64,000 nucleotides of DNA from an uncultured Rhodospirillales bacterium (GTDB lineage: Bacteria > Pseudomonadota > Alphaproteobacteria > Acetobacterales > Acetobacteraceae). The translations under genes were made by a program, and so were the position numbers. The stretch is from contig CAILMF010000067.1 in the NCBI GenBank assembly GCA_903835235.1, positions 1 through 64,000 on the forward strand, written 5' to 3'. The notes under the pieces are model-generated. The model worked only from the letters and a program-made list of their open reading frames with translations, did not search any database and had not been told where the DNA came from. Numbering within the stretch: position 1 is the first letter of the stretch; each line of letters begins with the position of its first letter. Below, one piece after another: positions 36,352-46,483 of the stretch.

Positions 36352-36367
36352 TGGCACGGGGCGTGCA
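36352..36367 (+). promoter_or_regulatory. Sigma54-type promoter for fliK-flgD
   Basis: TGGCACGGGGCGTGCA, GG-N10-GC, 28 bp from fliK ATG. Confidence 0.7.
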
Positions 36368-36395
36368 GTGCCCTGGCTGACCGGATGGAATCGCC

Positions 36396-37652
36396 ATGGC
36401 AGCCGCCGCAACACCGCCCACCCCCGCCCAGAATGGGCCCTCGCCGGGAAATGCCCGGGCCGCCGCAGCAACGCGGCCGGCGGGTGAACATCGGTTCGCG
36501 GCGCTGCTGACCAAAGGCGACGCCCCTGCCCCGCCCGCCAATATGGCGGCGGGCCAGGTGCCGCCGGTTGCCGAAGCCACGCCCGGCACCGGGCCGGCCC
36601 CGCAGGACGCGGCGCCGGCGGTGCTGGCGGCACGGCTGGACGCGGGCAAGGTGGCGGCACCCTCGGGCGCCACGGCCGCAACGGCCGCAGCGGCTGCCAC
36701 GGCCGCAGCGGCCGAGGCCGCGACCACCGAGGGCGCGCCGGCAGCGGCCGAGCCCGGCGCCCTGGCTGCCGCGCTGGCGGCAGGGCCGCTGGGGGCCAAG
36801 CTGGCCAAGGCAGCGCCACGCAACGGCAAAGCCGAGGCCGATGCCACCGACGGTGCCGAGACCACGCTGGCCACCGTCAGCCCCGATGCGGCCATGCCAA
36901 CCCCGTTGCCGGCCACCGCGCCGCCACCACCCCCGCCTCCTCAGACGACCCACCCGGCACAGGCTGCGGGCGAGGCCGCCGCGCCCGCCAGGTCCGGTGG
37001 CCTGGAGCGGCCCGAGCCTCGGCCGGCCGTGACCATGGCGGAAAAGCCCGCCGCCCGCGCGCCGCGTGCCGTCGAGGCCGCCCCGCCAATCGAAGCCCCG
37101 GCCGCCCCGGCCGCGGCATCCGCGCGGGAGGCAGCGCCGCCGCCGCCTGCCCCGGCCCCGCCGGCCCCGCCCGAGGCGACCCAGGCCGCCGCCCCGGCCC
37201 GGCATGCGCCCATGGCCTCGCCGGCGCACCAGGTGGCGCCGGTGGTGGTGGCCGTGGCGCTGGGCCAGGGCAGCGGCTCCACCCTGACGGTGCGGCTGAC
37301 GCCCGGCGAATTGGGCCAGGTGGAGGTGCGGATCGAGCGCCCGGCCGATGGCAGCGCGGCGCAGGTGAAGGTGGTGGCGGAACGGCCGGAGACGCTGGCG
37401 CTGCTGCAACGGGACGCGCCGGAGCTGGGCCGCGCGCTGCAACAGGCCGGCATCGCGCAGGATAATTGCCGGCTCAGCTTCAGCCTGGGCGGCGACCAGG
37501 GTAGCGGCGCCGGCGACGGCAGCGCCCGCAACCAGGGCGCGCCGCAGCAACAGGGTGGCGGCCAGGGCTGGGGCGGCCGTCAGGGCCGCCTTGCCAGCGC
37601 CGAACTGCCACCACCGCGCCAGGCGCTGAGCCTGCTCGACATGTCCATCTGA
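36396..37652 (+). CDS. fliK: Flagellar hook-length control protein FliK
   Basis: Ala/Pro-rich N-terminus; C-terminal LTVRLTPGELGQVEVRIERPADGSAAQVKVVAERPETLALLQRDAPELGRALQQAG. Confidence 0.88.
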   Translation: MAAAATPPTPAQNGPSPGNARAAAATRPAGEHRFAALLTKGDAPAPPANMAAGQVPPVAEATPGTGPAPQDAAPAVLAARLDAGKVAAPSGATAATAAAAATAAAAEAATTEGAPAAAEPGALAAALAAGPLGAKLAKAAPRNGKAEADATDGAETTLATVSPDAAMPTPLPATAPPPPPPPQTTHPAQAAGEAAAPARSGGLERPEPRPAVTMAEKPAARAPRAVEAAPPIEAPAAPAAASAREAAPPPPAPAPPAPPEATQAAAPARHAPMASPAHQVAPVVVAVALGQGSGSTLTVRLTPGELGQVEVRIERPADGSAAQVKVVAERPETLALLQRDAPELGRALQQAGIAQDNCRLSFSLGGDQGSGAGDGSARNQGAPQQQGGGQGWGGRQGRLASAELPPPRQALSLLDMSI

Positions 37653-37670
37653 CGCCGAAGGGATCGACCG

Positions 37671-38333
37671 ATGACCAGCATCGCCACTGCCGCCAGCACG
37701 GCCGCCACCACGGGCACCAGCGCCACCGCAACGGCGTCCACCAAGATCGCCGGGGACTTCAACACCTTCCTGAAGATGCTGACGACGCAGTTGCAGAACC
37801 AGGACCCGACCAACGCCATGGACCCGACCGAGATGACCAACCAGCTGGTCGCCTTCTCCCAGGTCGAGCAGCAGATCGCGATGAACACCAACCTGAACTC
37901 GCTGATCAGCCTGCAACAGGCGCAGTCGCTGACCACCTCGGCCGACCTGGTGGGGCGCACGGTGGAGCTTTCCGGCAGCACGCTGCCGCTGCAATCGGGG
38001 CAAGCGCAGGTGAAGCTGCCGGTGGCCGGCACCGCCAGGGCGGCGCAGGTGCAGGTGCTGGACAACAACGGCACGGTGCTGCGGAGCCAGGTGGCGCCGT
38101 TGGGCAGGTCCACGACGACCTGGAGCTGGGACGGCCGCACCGATGCCGGGGCGAAGCTGCCGGACGGCGCCTATACCTACAGCGTCAGCGGCATGGGCCC
38201 GGGCGGCTCGGCGCTGCCGCTGGCCACCACGGTGGTGGCCACCGCCACCGGCGTGCAGCGGCAGAACAACGCGCTGAAGCTGATGTTCGGGCCGACCGGG
38301 CTGGGCATGGACCAGGTGGTCAGCGTCGATTGA
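37671..38333 (+). CDS. flgD: Flagellar hook capping protein FlgD
   Basis: DFNTFLKMLTTQLQNQDPTNAMDPTEMTNQLVAFSQVEQQ. Confidence 0.93.
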   Translation: MTSIATAASTAATTGTSATATASTKIAGDFNTFLKMLTTQLQNQDPTNAMDPTEMTNQLVAFSQVEQQIAMNTNLNSLISLQQAQSLTTSADLVGRTVELSGSTLPLQSGQAQVKLPVAGTARAAQVQVLDNNGTVLRSQVAPLGRSTTTWSWDGRTDAGAKLPDGAYTYSVSGMGPGGSALPLATTVVATATGVQRQNNALKLMFGPTGLGMDQVVSVD

Positions 38334-38350
38334 TCCGCCTGCGTCCGCCC

Positions 38351-38375
38351 CGGGCTTAACGCCGCTTAAAGCCCG
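38351..38375 (+). terminator. Candidate hairpin between flgD and fliF
   Basis: cgggctt-N11-aagcccg perfect 7-bp arms. Confidence 0.4.
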
Positions 38376-38435
38376 CGCCCGGCAGTATTTGCCCATGGCT
38401 GGCAGGGCAGGACGCATGCGGGCGCGGGGCAACAC

Positions 38436-40100
38436 ATGGGCGGGCTGATCGCGGGGCTGAAGGCCCTGGGCGTGGTGCGGCTGGCGGCCATGGGTGGCGT
38501 GGCCGTGGCCGTGCTGGGCCTGCTGGCGGCGCTGGGCATGCGCGCCAATGAACCGCAGATGGCGCCGCTGTTCGGCGAGTTGGAAAGCCGCGACGCCGGC
38601 GCCGTCGTCGCCGCGCTGGACCGCGCCCGGGTGCCCTACAAACTGAGCGGCGGCGGCAGCACCATCCTGGCGCCGGTGGACCAGATTCCGCGGCTGCGGC
38701 TGATGCTGGCGCGGGAAGGCCTGCCGGCCGGTGGCGCGGTTGGCTGGGAAATCTTCGACCGCGGCGACAGCCTGACCACCACGCCGTTCCAGCAGGACCT
38801 GAACCGGCTGCGGGCGATGGAAGGCGAGTTGGCGCGCAGCATCCGCACCATCCAGGGCGTGCGCGGCGCGCGCGTTCACCTGGTGCTGCCGCGGCGGGAA
38901 CCGTTCAGCCGCTCCCAGGGCGAGGCACAGGCCAGCGTGGTGCTGACCATGGCCGGCGCGCAGCGGTTGGACCGCGAGGGCGTGCAGGCGGTGCTGCACC
39001 TGGTGGCCACCGGCGTGCCCGGGCTGCGGCCGGCCAGTATCAGCATCGTGGACAGCCGGGGCGAGTTGCTGGCGCGCGGCGGCCAGGCGCTGAGCGGGCC
39101 GGCCGGCGCGGCGACGCAGGACGAGCTGCGGCGGGTGCAGGAAGTCAGGCTTTCCCGCGCGGTGGAGGAGATGCTGGAGCGCAGCCTGGGCCTGGGGCGC
39201 GTCCGGGTCGAGACCACGGTGGAGATGGATTTCGACCGGGTGGAGACGCGCGAGGAGCGCTTCGACCCCGAGAACCAGGTGGCGCGCAGCACGCAGAGCA
39301 CGCAGGAACAGAGCCGTGGCGCCGAGCCGGCCCCGACCACCGTGGCCGGCAACCTGCCGGGCACCGAGCCGGCGACGCCGGGCGGCGCCAGCACCGAGAG
39401 CAAGACCGAGGAAACCACCAACTACGAGATCGGCCGCACCACCCGCAACGTGGTGCGCGACCAGCCGGTGCTGAAGCGCGTCTCGGTGGCGGTGCTGGTG
39501 GATGGCGTCAGCGAGCCGGGCGAAGGCGGTGCCCTGCGCTGGCGCGACCGCACGCCGGAGGAATTGGCGCGGCTGACCTCTCTGGTGAAGAGCGCGGTCG
39601 GCTTCAATGAACAGCGCGGCGACCGGGTGGAGGTGGTTTCCATGCGCTTCGCCGCGCCGCCGGAAGGCGGCAGCGACGCGCCGGCCAGCTTCATGGGGCT
39701 GGATTTCTCGGCGCCGATGATCACCCGCCTGGCCGAGAGCGCGCTGCTGGCACTGGTGGCGCTGGCCGCCATTCTGCTGCTGGGCAAGCCGATGGTCGGG
39801 CGGCTGACCGCGACACTGGTGCCGGCCCCGGCCGGGGCGCTGGCGGAGGGCGGTGGCACGGCCGGCGTGGCCGGCGCCCTGCCCGGCAGCACCGCGCGCG
39901 CCGAGGGCCAGGCCGCGCTGCCCGGGCAGGGCGGGGGCGCCGCGGCGCTGGCGGGGGCCGAGGAGATGATCTCGCTGTCGCATGTCGAGGGCCAGCTGAA
40001 GGCGTCCTCGATTGCGGCGCTGGCGGAAATGGTCAGCAAGCACCCTGAGGAATCCGTCGGCGTGATGCGGCGCTGGCTGACCCCGGCGGAGGCGTCGTGA
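38436..40100 (+). CDS. fliF: Flagellar M-ring protein FliF
   Basis: [53 protein letters not shown]. Confidence 0.95.
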   Translation: MGGLIAGLKALGVVRLAAMGGVAVAVLGLLAALGMRANEPQMAPLFGELESRDAGAVVAALDRARVPYKLSGGGSTILAPVDQIPRLRLMLAREGLPAGGAVGWEIFDRGDSLTTTPFQQDLNRLRAMEGELARSIRTIQGVRGARVHLVLPRREPFSRSQGEAQASVVLTMAGAQRLDREGVQAVLHLVATGVPGLRPASISIVDSRGELLARGGQALSGPAGAATQDELRRVQEVRLSRAVEEMLERSLGLGRVRVETTVEMDFDRVETREERFDPENQVARSTQSTQEQSRGAEPAPTTVAGNLPGTEPATPGGASTESKTEETTNYEIGRTTRNVVRDQPVLKRVSVAVLVDGVSEPGEGGALRWRDRTPEELARLTSLVKSAVGFNEQRGDRVEVVSMRFAAPPEGGSDAPASFMGLDFSAPMITRLAESALLALVALAAILLLGKPMVGRLTATLVPAPAGALAEGGGTAGVAGALPGSTARAEGQAALPGQGGGAAALAGAEEMISLSHVEGQLKASSIAALAEMVSKHPEESVGVMRRWLTPAEAS

Positions 40101-41110
40101 GCGGCTCCTCCGCCTTCCGCAAGCTGACGGGACCGCAGAAGGCGGCGACGCTGCTGCTGGCGCTGGGCGAGGACCACGCCTCGGCGCTGTTCTCCCGCAT
40201 GCATGAGGACGAGATCCGCGACATCTCCGCCGCCATGGCGCAGCTGGGTTCGGTACCCGCGCCGATGGTGGAGGAGCTGTGCCGCGAATTCGCCGAGCAG
40301 ATGGGCCAGGCCGGCACGCTGATCGGCAGCTTCGAGAGCACCGAGCGGCTGCTGCTGAAGACCCTGCCGCCCGACCGCGTGGCGCAGATCATGGAGGAAA
40401 TCCGCGGCCCCGCCGGGCGTACCATGTGGGACAAGCTGGGCAACGTGAACGAGGCGGTGCTGGCGAACTACCTGAAGAACGAATACCCGCAGACCGTCGC
40501 GGTGGTGCTGACCAAGGTGCGGCCGGAACATGCGGCGCGCGTGCTGACCCTGCTGCCCGAGGGCTTCAGCATGGAGGTGGTGATGCGCATGCTGCGGATG
40601 GAGACGGTGCAGAAGGAAGCGCTGGACGGCGTGGAGCGCACGCTGAAGGCGGAGTTCATGTCCAACCTGGCGCGCGCCCAGCGCCGCGACGCGCACGAGA
40701 TGATGGCGGAGATCTTCAACAACCTGGACCGCCAGGCGGAAGGCCGCATCCTGGGCGCGCTGGAGGAACGCAACCGCGACAGCGCCGAGAAGATCCGCAG
40801 CCTGATGTTCACCTTCGAGGATCTGCAACGGCTCGACGCGGCGGGGCTGCAGGTGCTGCTGCGCGCGGTGGAGAAGGACAAGCTGGCGCTGGCGCTGAAG
40901 GGCGCGTCCGACGCGCTGCGCGACCTGTTCATGAAGAACCTGACGGAGCGCGCGGCCAAGCTGCTGAAGGACGACATCGCCGGCATCGGCCCGGTGCGGC
41001 TGAAGGACGTGGACGAGGCGCAGGCCGCGATCGTCATCATGGCCAAGGACATGGCGGCGCAGGGCCAGATCGTCATGCAGGACGGCCGCGAGGAAGAGAT
41101 GGTGTACTGA
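40097..41110 (+). CDS. fliG: Flagellar motor switch protein FliG
   Basis: [38 protein letters not shown] start. Confidence 0.95.
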   Translation: MSGSSAFRKLTGPQKAATLLLALGEDHASALFSRMHEDEIRDISAAMAQLGSVPAPMVEELCREFAEQMGQAGTLIGSFESTERLLLKTLPPDRVAQIMEEIRGPAGRTMWDKLGNVNEAVLANYLKNEYPQTVAVVLTKVRPEHAARVLTLLPEGFSMEVVMRMLRMETVQKEALDGVERTLKAEFMSNLARAQRRDAHEMMAEIFNNLDRQAEGRILGALEERNRDSAEKIRSLMFTFEDLQRLDAAGLQVLLRAVEKDKLALALKGASDALRDLFMKNLTERAAKLLKDDIAGIGPVRLKDVDEAQAAIVIMAKDMAAQGQIVMQDGREEEMVY

Positions 41111-41111
41111 G

Positions 41112-41759
41112 ATGGACGCATTCCTGCCCTACCAGCCCGGCCGCGCCGCCGCCTCGGCGCCGATGCGCGTGCTGCGCGGCCTGAAGGTGCGCGACTTCGA
41201 CGCGCCGCCGGCGGCAGCCGATGCCGGCCTGGCGGAGATGGAAGCGGCCGAGCACGCCGCCATGCTGAACGCGGCGCGGGCCGAGGGCCAGGCCGCCGGG
41301 GTGGCGGAAGGCCAGCGGCAGGCAGCGGAAACCCAGGCGGCGCAGCAGGCCGCCGCGTTGCAGGCGGTGGCGGTGGCGATGCAGCAGGCGACGACCGCGG
41401 CGGCGACGGCGGTGGAGCATGCCAGCGACGCGCTGGCGCGGCTGGTGCTGGCGGCGCTGGATACCGCCCTGCCCGCGGCCAGCGCCCGGCTGGCGGCGGA
41501 TACCGCCGCGCTGCTGGCGCGCACGCTGCGCCCGGTGCTGGAGGAGTGCGGCGGGCTGCACCTCAGCGTGGCCGCGGGGCTGGGCGAGGCCTGCGTGGCG
41601 GCGCTGGACGATGCGCGGATTGTGGTGACCGAGGATGCGTCGCTGGCGCCGGGCGATGCGCGCGCGGAATGGCGCGGCGGCGAAGCGGCGATGGAACTGG
41701 CGCGGCAGCGTGGAATGGTCGCCGAGGTGCTGCACGCCCTCGGCCTGCAAGGACAGTAG
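41112..41759 (+). CDS. fliH: FliH-like flagellar assembly protein
   Basis: Ala/Gln-rich coiled-coil N-half, FliH/VATPase-E-like C-half, between fliG and fliN. Confidence 0.75.
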   Translation: MDAFLPYQPGRAAASAPMRVLRGLKVRDFDAPPAAADAGLAEMEAAEHAAMLNAARAEGQAAGVAEGQRQAAETQAAQQAAALQAVAVAMQQATTAAATAVEHASDALARLVLAALDTALPAASARLAADTAALLARTLRPVLEECGGLHLSVAAGLGEACVAALDDARIVVTEDASLAPGDARAEWRGGEAAMELARQRGMVAEVLHALGLQGQ

Positions 41760-41762
41760 TAC

Positions 41763-42083
41763 ATGGCAGACGAATTCGAAGCGCTGGGCGCCGCCGAAGC
41801 CGCGGGGATGCGGCCGCAGATGGGCGCGGCGGCGCGCGACCTGGAGGCGGTCTACGACATTCCCGTGCAGGTCAGCGCGGTGCTGGGGCGGGCGACGATG
41901 CAGGTTTCGCAACTGCTGAAACTGGGCCGCGGCGCGGTGGTGGAACTGGACCGCAAGTTGGGCGAGGCGGTGGACATCTACGTCAACAATCGCCTGGTGG
42001 CGCGCGGCGAGGTGGTGATGGTGGACGACAACCGGCTGGGGGTGACCATGACCGAGATTGTCAAAGCGGACCGCATGGGATGA
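41763..42083 (+). CDS. fliN: Flagellar motor switch protein FliN
   Basis: VYDIPVQVSAVLGRATMQVSQLLKLGRGAVVELDRKLGEAVDIYVNNRLVARGEVVMVDDNRLGVTMTEIV. Confidence 0.95.
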   Translation: MADEFEALGAAEAAGMRPQMGAAARDLEAVYDIPVQVSAVLGRATMQVSQLLKLGRGAVVELDRKLGEAVDIYVNNRLVARGEVVMVDDNRLGVTMTEIVKADRMG

Positions 42084-43468
42084 CCCGGGTTCTCGTCATC
42101 GGCTCCTTGGGCGGGGAGCTGGGCCAGGCGGCGCGCATGGCGCAGGTGCGCGGCGCGCACCTGATGCACGCGGAAGGCGTGGCCGCGGCCATGGTGCGGC
42201 TGCGCGTGGATGGCGCCGACCTGGCGCTGTGCGAGCTGGCGCATGATGTCGGCTGGCTGGTCTCCCAGTTGGCGGAGGAGCGCATCCACTGCCCCGTCAT
42301 CGCCTGCGGCCGCAACGCGGATGCGGCGGCGGCGGTGCGGGCGATAAGGGCGGGGGCGCGGGAGTTCCTGCCGCTGCCGCCGGATGCGGATTTGATCGTG
42401 GCGCTGTTGCAGGCGGTGGCCGGGGAGCCGGAAGGCCCGGTGCATGCCGACCCCGCCATGGCCGCGGTACTGGAGCGCGCGGCGCAGATTGCCCGCGCGG
42501 AGGCGAGCGTGCTGATCACCGGCGAGAGCGGCACCGGCAAGGAGGTGCTGGCGCGGCACATCCACAAGCTGAGCAAGCGCGGCGCCGGCCCCTTCGTGGC
42601 GCTGAACTGCGCGGCGCTGCCGGAGACGCTGATGGAGAGCGAGTTGTTCGGCCATGAGAAGGGCGCCTTCTCCGGCGCCGTGGCCGCGCGCAAGGGCAAG
42701 TTCGAACAGGCCGAGGGCGGTACGCTGCTGCTGGATGAGATCGGCGAGATGGACCCGCGGCTGCAAGCGAAACTGCTGCGCGCGTTGCAGGAAAAGGAAG
42801 TGGACAAGCTGGGCGGCAATGCGCCGGTGAAGGTGAACTGCCGTATCCTGGCCGCGACCAACCGCGACCTGGCGGGCGAGGTGCGCGCCGGCCGCTTCCG
42901 TGAAGATTTGTACTTCCGGCTCAACGTCATCACGCTGAGGATTCCGCCGCTGCGGGAAAGGCCGGGCGATATCCAGCTGCTGGCGGAGCATTTTGCGGTG
43001 CGCTTCGCCAAGGCGAATGGGCTGCCGAAGCGGGCGCTGAACGGCGAGGCGCGGCTGAAGCTGGCGCAGCATGCCTGGCCCGGCAATGTCCGGGAAATGG
43101 AGAACACCATGCATCGCGCCGTGCTGCTGGCGCAGGGCGAGATGATCGGCGCCGAGGCGATTGAGTTGCCGGTGGTGCCAAGTGCCGCCGCTCCGCTGGA
43201 AGCAGCGCCCGCCACGGCCACCGCCGCGCCGGCCAGCACCGCCAAGCCGGTGACGCAGCTGGTGGGGCAGAAGATGGAGGTGGTGGAGCGCGACCTGATC
43301 CTGGAGACGCTGACGCATTGCCTGGGCAATCGCACGCGGGCGGCGGAGATTCTCGGCATTTCCATCCGCACGCTGCGCAACAAGCTGCATGACTATCGCG
43401 CCCAGGGCGTGGCCGTGCCGGGCGTGCCCGGCATGCTGCCGCCGGGGTTCTACGCGCAGGGGTTCTAG
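42080..43468 (+). CDS. flbD: Sigma54-dependent flagellar transcriptional regulator FlbD
   Basis: GESGTGKEVLARHIHKLSKR, ESELFGHEKGAFSGA (GAFTGA variant), Fis-type HTH at C-terminus; degenerate receiver. Confidence 0.88.
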   Translation: MTRVLVIGSLGGELGQAARMAQVRGAHLMHAEGVAAAMVRLRVDGADLALCELAHDVGWLVSQLAEERIHCPVIACGRNADAAAAVRAIRAGAREFLPLPPDADLIVALLQAVAGEPEGPVHADPAMAAVLERAAQIARAEASVLITGESGTGKEVLARHIHKLSKRGAGPFVALNCAALPETLMESELFGHEKGAFSGAVAARKGKFEQAEGGTLLLDEIGEMDPRLQAKLLRALQEKEVDKLGGNAPVKVNCRILAATNRDLAGEVRAGRFREDLYFRLNVITLRIPPLRERPGDIQLLAEHFAVRFAKANGLPKRALNGEARLKLAQHAWPGNVREMENTMHRAVLLAQGEMIGAEAIELPVVPSAAAPLEAAPATATAAPASTAKPVTQLVGQKMEVVERDLILETLTHCLGNRTRAAEILGISIRTLRNKLHDYRAQGVAVPGVPGMLPPGFYAQGF

Positions 43469-43471
43469 CCC

Positions 43472-45535
43472 ATGCAGGGTCTGGTGCTGCCCACCTGGCT
43501 GACCCGCGCCAAGCCCGGCAGCGACGTGGCGCTGGCGCTGGGCGTGACTATGCTGCTGGCGGTGCTGGTGGTGCCGCTGCCGGCGGTGCTGCTGGACATC
43601 GGCCTGGCGCTGTCCATCACCATGGCAGTGCTGATCCTGATGGTGTCGCTGTTCCTGGAACGGCCGCTGGACTTCACCAGCTTTCCGCAGGTGCTGCTGC
43701 TGACCACGCTGCTGCGGCTTTCGTTGAACGTCGCGACCACGCGCATCATCCTGACCCATGGGCATGAGGGGCAGCAGGCCGCCGGGCATGTGGTGCAGGC
43801 CTTCGGCGGCTTCCTGATGGGCGGCGACGTCGTCGTCGGCCTCATCGTCTTCGCCATCCTGCTCGTCATCAACTTCATGGTCATCACCAAGGGTAGCGGG
43901 CGCATCGCGGAAGTGGCGGCGCGCTTCAGCCTGGATGCGATGCCCGGCAAGCAGATGGCGATCGATGCCGACCTCTCCGCCGGGTTGATCGACGAGAATG
44001 CCGCGCGCAAGCGGCGCAGCGAATTGGAGCAGGAAAGCGCCTTTCATGGCGCCATGGATGGTGCCGCGAAGTTCGTGCGCGGCGACGCCATTGCCGGGTT
44101 GATCATCACCTTCATCAACCTGATCGGCGGGCTGGCCATCGGCGTGGCCCGCAACGGGCTGAGCTTCTCGGAAGCCGCGACGACCTTCACCGCGCTGACG
44201 GTGGGCGACGGCCTGGTCAGCCAGATACCCGCGCTGGTGATCTCGGTGGCGGCGGGCATCGTCGTCACCAAGGGCAATGGCGAGGGCACCGTCGACAAGG
44301 CCATGCTGCGGCAGCTGGGCGGTGGCTGGAAGCCGTTGGCGCTGGCGGCGGGCATGGCCGTGGTGCTGGCGTTGCTGCCGGGCATGCCGCTGCTGCCCTT
44401 CCTGGCGCTGGCGGGCATTGCCGGCGGCGCCGCCTGGTACAAGCGCAAGGCGGAGCGGCTGGTGACGCATGCGCCGCCGCCGCCGATTCCGGAGCCGGGA
44501 GAGCCGCCGATCTCGGATACGCTGCGGATGGATTTGCTGCGGCTGGAGCTGGGCTACGGCCTGCTCTCGCTGGCCGCCGGCGATGCGCCGAAGCTGACCG
44601 AACAGATAAAAGCGCTGCGGCGGAGCATGGCGCAGGAGATGGGCTTCGTGCTGCCCAGCGTGCGCATTCAGGACAACATGGAGTTGCCGCCGGATACCTA
44701 TGTACTTCGCGTGAAGGAGATCGAGGCCGGGCGCGGCACGCTGCGGCCGCCGAAGCTGCTGGCGATCGACCCCAGCGGCAATGCGCCGACCATGGCCGGC
44801 GAGCGCACGACGGAGCCGACCTTCGGCCTGCCGGCGCTGTGGGTGGAGGAAGCGCTGCGCGACGAGGCCTTGGCCCGCGGCTGCACCGTGGTGGACTGCC
44901 CCGGCGTGGTGGCAACCCACCTGACCGAGCTGGTGCGCGAGAACATGGCGGAACTGCTCAGCTTCGCCGAAACACAGAAGCTGCTGGATGAGTTGGGCGC
45001 CGAGCAGCAGAAGCTGGTGGCCGACCTGGTGCCGCAGCAGGTGACCATGGGCGGGCTGCAACGGCTGCTGCAATCCCTGCTGGCGGAACGCGTTTCCATC
45101 CGCGACCTGCCGACGATTCTGGAAGGCGTGCAGGAGGCGGTGGCAGGTGGCCAGCGCAGCCTGCCTTCCATGTTGGGCGTAGTGCGGGCGCGGCTGGCGC
45201 GGCAGCTTTCGGAAGCCGCCAAAAGCCCGGCCGGCTATGTGCCGATCATCGCGCTGTCCAGCGATTGGGAGCTGGCCTTCGCCGAGAGCCTGGCCGGCCC
45301 GCCGGAGGATCGGCAGCTGGCGATGGCGCCCTCGCGCCTGCAGGAGTTCATGCATCGGCTGCGCGATGCGCTGGACGCCGCGGCCAATGCCGGCGAGGCG
45401 CCGGTGCTGGTCTGCTCCGGCGGTATCCGCAACCATGTGCGCGCCATTGTCGAGCGGTTCCGCCCGAGCACGGTGGTATTGGCGCAACAGGAAATACATC
45501 CGCGCGCACGCATCCGTTCAGTCGGCTCTCTTTAA
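43472..45535 (+). CDS. flhA: Flagellar biosynthesis protein FlhA
   Basis: 687 aa FHIPEP family; LRLSLNVATTRIILTHGHEG. Confidence 0.95.
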   Translation: MQGLVLPTWLTRAKPGSDVALALGVTMLLAVLVVPLPAVLLDIGLALSITMAVLILMVSLFLERPLDFTSFPQVLLLTTLLRLSLNVATTRIILTHGHEGQQAAGHVVQAFGGFLMGGDVVVGLIVFAILLVINFMVITKGSGRIAEVAARFSLDAMPGKQMAIDADLSAGLIDENAARKRRSELEQESAFHGAMDGAAKFVRGDAIAGLIITFINLIGGLAIGVARNGLSFSEAATTFTALTVGDGLVSQIPALVISVAAGIVVTKGNGEGTVDKAMLRQLGGGWKPLALAAGMAVVLALLPGMPLLPFLALAGIAGGAAWYKRKAERLVTHAPPPPIPEPGEPPISDTLRMDLLRLELGYGLLSLAAGDAPKLTEQIKALRRSMAQEMGFVLPSVRIQDNMELPPDTYVLRVKEIEAGRGTLRPPKLLAIDPSGNAPTMAGERTTEPTFGLPALWVEEALRDEALARGCTVVDCPGVVATHLTELVRENMAELLSFAETQKLLDELGAEQQKLVADLVPQQVTMGGLQRLLQSLLAERVSIRDLPTILEGVQEAVAGGQRSLPSMLGVVRARLARQLSEAAKSPAGYVPIIALSSDWELAFAESLAGPPEDRQLAMAPSRLQEFMHRLRDALDAAANAGEAPVLVCSGGIRNHVRAIVERFRPSTVVLAQQEIHPRARIRSVGSL

Positions 45536-45559
45536 GTATTCAACCCGTAGTTTCGCGCC

Positions 45560-46483
45560 ATGAGGCTCAGGCTCTTCCGCGCATCCAGCATGGCCGAGGC
45601 AATGGCGATGGTCCGCGCCGAACTCGGCGAGGACGCGGTCATCCTCGGCAGCCGTCGCGTGGCCGGCGGCATGGAAGTGACCGCGGCGCTGGAGCCGGCC
45701 GACCCCATCCTGATCCCGCCGGTGCCCTCGGCCGCCATTCGCCCGGCGGCGGCGGTGGCGGCGGAGCGCGCCGGGCGGTTGGCGCTGCTGACCCGGCACA
45801 ACATGCCGCCGGCCATGGCGGAGGAGCTGGCCGATGGCGTGCTGGCGGAGCGGCTGGGGGCGATGCTGAACTTCGCGGAGATGCCGCTGGGGCCGCGCAA
45901 GCCGCTGCTGCTGGCGGGACCACCGGGCGCCGGCAAGACCGTGAGTTGCGCCAAGCTGGCGACGCGGGCTGTGATGGCCGGGTTTGCGCCGCTGGTCATC
46001 ACCACCGATGGCGCCCGCGCCGGCGCGGTGGAGCAATTGGCGGCCTATACCCGCCTGCTGGGGCTGACCCTGGCGGTGGCGCCGGGGCCGGGGACGCTGG
46101 GCAAGGCCATGGCGCATCGGCAGCCGGGCCAGCCCGTGCTGATCGACACCGCGGGCTGCGACCCTTTCGATAGCGCCCAGGCCACCGAGGTGCATGCGCT
46201 GGCGCGTGCGGTGGAAGCCGAGATGGTGCTGGTGCTGCCGGCGGGCCTCGACGTGTGCGAGAGCGCCGAGCTGGCCCAGGCCTTCACCGCGCTGGGCGCG
46301 CGGCATCTGCTGCCGACCAGGCTTGATTTGGCACGGCGGCTGGGCGGCGTGCTGGCGGCGGCGGCGGGTGGGCTGGCCTTCACCTCGGCCGGCATTGGGC
46401 CAGGCGCGGCGGATGGACTCGCAGAGATGTCGCCGGAATGGCTGGCGGCCTGCCTTGAAGGCCGCAGGGAGGGCGCGCAATGA
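45560..46483 (+). CDS. flhF: FlhF-like SRP GTPase, short form
   Basis: MRLRLFRASSMAEAMAMVRAELGEDAVILGSRR; GPPGAGKTVSCAKLATRAV. Confidence 0.82.
   Translation: MRLRLFRASSMAEAMAMVRAELGEDAVILGSRRVAGGMEVTAALEPADPILIPPVPSAAIRPAAAVAAERAGRLALLTRHNMPPAMAEELADGVLAERLGAMLNFAEMPLGPRKPLLLAGPPGAGKTVSCAKLATRAVMAGFAPLVITTDGARAGAVEQLAAYTRLLGLTLAVAPGPGTLGKAMAHRQPGQPVLIDTAGCDPFDSAQATEVHALARAVEAEMVLVLPAGLDVCESAELAQAFTALGARHLLPTRLDLARRLGGVLAAAAGGLAFTSAGIGPGAADGLAEMSPEWLAACLEGRREGAQ

Noticed and set aside
36204-40043. The 1714-aa minus-strand ORF 34899..40043 upstream of flgE
   Set aside because: The upstream part is antisense to fliK, flgD and fliF, is low-complexity Arg/Gln/His-rich, and reflects high-GC stop avoidance. 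Only flgE (34899-36203) is supported.
41978-45499. 1173-aa minus-strand ORF opposite flbD/flhA
   Set aside because: Mirror-frame translation rich in Gln/His/Arg with no recognisable domain; the plus strand carries conserved genes.
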